Source: G963668345 sp965206025 (GTDB lineage Bacteria > Acidobacteriota > Terriglobia > Bryobacterales > UBA6623). From it: DNA of 64,000 bases. A model generated the notes under the pieces. The model worked only from the letters and a program-made list of their open reading frames with translations. It had not been told where the DNA came from and made no database searches. Made by a program: the position numbers and the translations under genes. The DNA lies in assembly GCA_965206025.1 (NCBI GenBank), contig CBDBIU010000004.1, positions 868,001-932,000 of the forward strand, read 5' to 3'. The first letter of the stretch is position 1. Each line of letters opens with the position of its first letter. This document shows positions 62,103 through 64,000 of this stretch, piece after piece.

Positions 62103-62543
62103 CTAATTGGGCTTGCCCGAGCCACTGGCTTGACCGAACTTATCGACGATCCGCTTGCGGCCGGCGAAACCGTCCTGGATGCGGTGCCAGTACTCGATCC
62201 GGGGTTCTCCCAGCTTCCAACACAGATAGACCTCTTCGTTTTCCAACAGGGCCGGAAAGTCAATCAGCCCCGTATCCAGGCCCTTGACGAGCGCTCCCGA
62301 TTCTTCGATATGGCGGGCCGCCCCTTGCAATCGCTCGACGGCTTGGTCTCTCACGAGCTTGCGTTTCGCCACCGCGGTGGGGTCGATTTCGGCTCCGCCC
62401 AGAGCATTGATTCGGGCGCTGAGCGAGCGCAGTTCACCTTCGACTTCGACCGCCTCTTGCTTGGCTTCGATGGCCTGTTGAAGCCACTCGCGAAGCTTCG
62501 GAATGAGGGCTTCGGCTTCCTGTAAGGTAAAGAATCTTCCCAT
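62103..62543 (-). CDS. DUF2203-family protein
   Basis: The 146-residue protein begins MGRFFTLQEAEALIPKLREWLQQAIEAKQEAVEVEGELRSL and ends with LVKGLDTGLIDFPALLENEEVYLCWKLGEPRIEYWHRIQDGFAGRKRIVD. That is the pattern of DUF2203. The role is unknown. The ATG at 62543 is chosen over an in-frame ATG at 62606 that lies in the adjacent family A repeat (reading MLRPSGGEK in several copies). Confidence 0.83.
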   Translation of the reverse strand: MGRFFTLQEAEALIPKLREWLQQAIEAKQEAVEVEGELRSLSARINALGGAEIDPTAVAKRKLVRDQAVERLQGAARHIEESGALVKGLDTGLIDFPALLENEEVYLCWKLGEPRIEYWHRIQDGFAGRKRIVDKFGQASGSGKPN

Positions 62544-62570
62544 CAGCGTTGATTCGGGCCAGTCTTGGCC

Positions 62571-62647
62571 TAGCCTGCTTTTCTCACCACCTGACGGCCG
62601 AAGCACGCAATAGGCCCGCCATTACTGCGTTGCGCTTGCTCGCCGGG
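62571..62647. repeat. family A partial copy
   Basis: TAGCCTGCTTTTCTCACCAC is followed by CTGACGGCCGAAGCACGC and GCGTTGCGCTTGCTCGCCG. It matches the left half of 32975-33176 and then breaks off. Confidence 0.8.
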
Positions 62648-62739
62648 CGCCGCGCAAGGGCGTGACCGGGAGCCGCCACCCAAGTGAGCGCAAACAACTC
62701 CGGGTTAGCCTCCCCCAAGAATGTCCCGGACGGGACGCG

Positions 62740-63249
62740 CTAGACGCCCATTACTTGGACCGAGATGGAGCGGTTCCGCGGGCCGTCGAGTTCGGCCAAA
62801 ATAATGCTTTGCCAGGTCCCAAGCAGTACCTTCGTATTGCGCACTTGAAGCGAGACCGACTGACCCAGGAACAGCCCCCGCAGGTGAGAGACCGCGTTCT
62901 TGCGCTCACAATCGGAGTAGGCCGGATCGTCGTGCCGCCACGAGGTATTGCGCCCTACGAATTGCTCGAGCAAGGTCCGGATGTCGTGCAGCAACGCGTC
63001 TTGCCACTCGTTGATGAACAAACAGGCCGTGGTGTGCAGCGACTGCAGATGAACCGTGCCGTTTCGGACGCCGCTCTTGCGCACGATCTCGTTGATCCGG
63101 TCGGTGGCATTGATCAGCTCGAACTTCTCGTTCGTAATCCAGTCGACGATACGCACGAAAGTCTTGACACTCGGCATGCCGGGCGGCTGCTGAGGTTCGA
63201 CAGGATCGGTTTTCACGGTTTGGGGTTTTAGGCTTGCCTTGGCGCTCAT
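62740..63249 (-). CDS. YjbQ/UPF0047-family protein (secondary thiamine-phosphate synthase)
   Basis: The 169-residue protein has the family motifs VHLQSLHTTACLFINEWQDALLHDI, SHLRGLFLGQSVSLQVRN and LGTWQSIILAELDGPRNRSI. E. coli YjbQ has weak thiamine-phosphate synthase activity, but the physiological role is unclear. The N-terminal 25 residues are a Pro/Lys-rich extension, so a later start is possible. It lies near the right edge in a different operon from thiE. Confidence 0.87.
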   Translation of the reverse strand: MSAKASLKPQTVKTDPVEPQQPPGMPSVKTFVRIVDWITNEKFELINATDRINEIVRKSGVRNGTVHLQSLHTTACLFINEWQDALLHDIRTLLEQFVGRNTSWRHDDPAYSDCERKNAVSHLRGLFLGQSVSLQVRNTKVLLGTWQSIILAELDGPRNRSISVQVMGV

Positions 63250-63588
63250 GTTGGATTCAACCTCCCGGACTTGGGATTCGGAAAGGAGTGGTCGAAAAAG
63301 TGCTTGCCTGGCCGTCGGGCAGCGGACTCCTTAACCTGTACGCTTCGCTCACGCCAGCTGAATCGTATTATACCAGGGGTTGTGCGTTGGCTAATCGAGG
63401 GTGGGGCTGTGCCGAGACGGGTTGAGGTCTCGGGGTAGAGACAGGCTTCCGCGGAGGAATGCGGCTTGTGGCGATGGAGGAATGGGAGAGACCGATCCCG
63501 GCTTCAACGATTGATGCCGTCGGACTCCAGGTTTAACTGGAGCATGTCAAGAATCTGAACATCGTCGACGGCAAGAATACGGCCCAAA
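63250..63588. other. intergenic region, no gene recognised
   Basis: This stretch of 339 bases lies between the receiver-domain gene and the YjbQ gene. I see no repeat end, promoter pair or small gene that I can support. Confidence 0.4.
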
Positions 63589-64000
63589 CTAGCCGTCCCC
63601 TTTTGCCTGGTTCACCACGTCGCGGAGGGTCTTGGCCAGATCGGAAACGCCGAACGGCTTCATGATAAGCTCTCGAAAGCCCATACTCCTGGCTTTCTCC
63701 TGGGTAACAAGCTCGCTGAAGCCCGTCATCAAAATGATGGGGACGTCCGATCGAATCGCCATGAGCTCGATCCCCAGATCGACGCCCGACATGGCCGGCA
63801 TGGTGACGTCGCAGAGCACAACGTCGAAGCGATCGGGCTGGGCCCGGAAAAGCTCCAAGGCTTCCTCGCCGTTCGTCCGTGCCGTGACCTGGTATCCCAG
63901 CCGTTCGAGCGCCTGCCGGCCAAACTGAGCAATCGCTTCTTCATCATCGACCAACAAGACGTGCTCATTTCCTCTTGGTAGGGGTTCGGTCTGTTCCTCT
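63589..64000 (-). CDS. response-regulator receiver domain, C-terminal part of a gene cut by the window edge
   Basis: The frame stays open to base 64000 and reads EEQTEPLPRGNEHVLLVDDEEAIAQFGRQALERLGYQVTARTNGEEALELF, then LCDVTMPAMSGVDLGIELMAIRSDVPIILMTGFSELVTQEKARSMGFRELIMKPF. The acidic pair DDE, the phosphoacceptor Asp (LCDVTMP) and the conserved Thr (MTGF) and Lys (MKPF) are present. A receiver preceded by a Pro/Gly linker and ending the protein is typical of hybrid histidine kinases, whose kinase part would lie beyond the right edge. A free-standing receiver starting at a TTG at 63957 is the alternative. Confidence 0.85.
   Translation of the reverse strand, partial: EEQTEPLPRGNEHVLLVDDEEAIAQFGRQALERLGYQVTARTNGEEALELFRAQPDRFDVVLCDVTMPAMSGVDLGIELMAIRSDVPIILMTGFSELVTQEKARSMGFRELIMKPFGVSDLAKTLRDVVNQAKGDG

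Overview
The window is GC-rich bacterial chromosome with a Gram-negative cell plan: outer-membrane barrels, LolA, lipoproteins and Na+-NQR. The content recalls Acidobacteriota, possibly marine or host-associated. The clues are a dnaK-dnaJ-hspR locus, an 'ACGPF' lipoprotein-like protein, a pilMNO-type secretion cluster, Na+-NQR, and intergenic space full of small palindromic repeats. This assignment is inference; no rRNA, tRNA or CRISPR array was found.

Layout. 0-10 kb is accessory: a thioredoxin-like protein, an IS4-family element with visible ends, an XRE/membrane-protein pair, an ECF42-like sigma factor with its DGPF partner, and an isolated SIR2-TPR-zinc-ribbon gene followed by an attC-like palindrome. 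10-19 kb is metabolic: a dimethylformamidase-like protein, a TauD-type dioxygenase, a tartrate/malate-type dehydrogenase, a TorF-like porin, ThiE and ModBC. 19-28 kb holds DnaK, DnaJ and HspR, two envelope proteins and a VapBC-type pair. 28-39 kb holds CvpA, an MscS channel and a complete nqrABCDEF-apbE-nqrM cluster on the minus strand. 40-50 kb holds ThiS, a MerR regulator, LolA and a type II secretion/type IV pilus module (GspF, GspE, PilM, PilN, PilO, a PilP-like protein and a pseudopilin with a long Gly/Pro tail). 50-64 kb is mixed housekeeping: a glycosyltransferase, IolG-like and amidase enzymes, NadE, an IscA/ErpA-type protein, YjbQ, and a receiver domain cut by the right edge.

The most striking non-coding feature is a family of dispersed MITE-like repeats (called family A below). 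Their ends are inverted (TAGCCCGC..TTTCTCACCA and its complement) and begin and end in TA. At six genes the stop codon is formed by the first bases of a repeat end. At gspE the apparent start codon lies inside a repeat end. Other families (D, E, F) and a run of consecutive hairpins at 32.5-32.8 kb fill much of the remaining intergenic DNA.

The best candidate for an undescribed system is the stand-alone SIR2-TPR-zinc-ribbon gene with the attC-like site just downstream. It looks like a possible integron-borne defence cassette, but the evidence is sequence pattern only.
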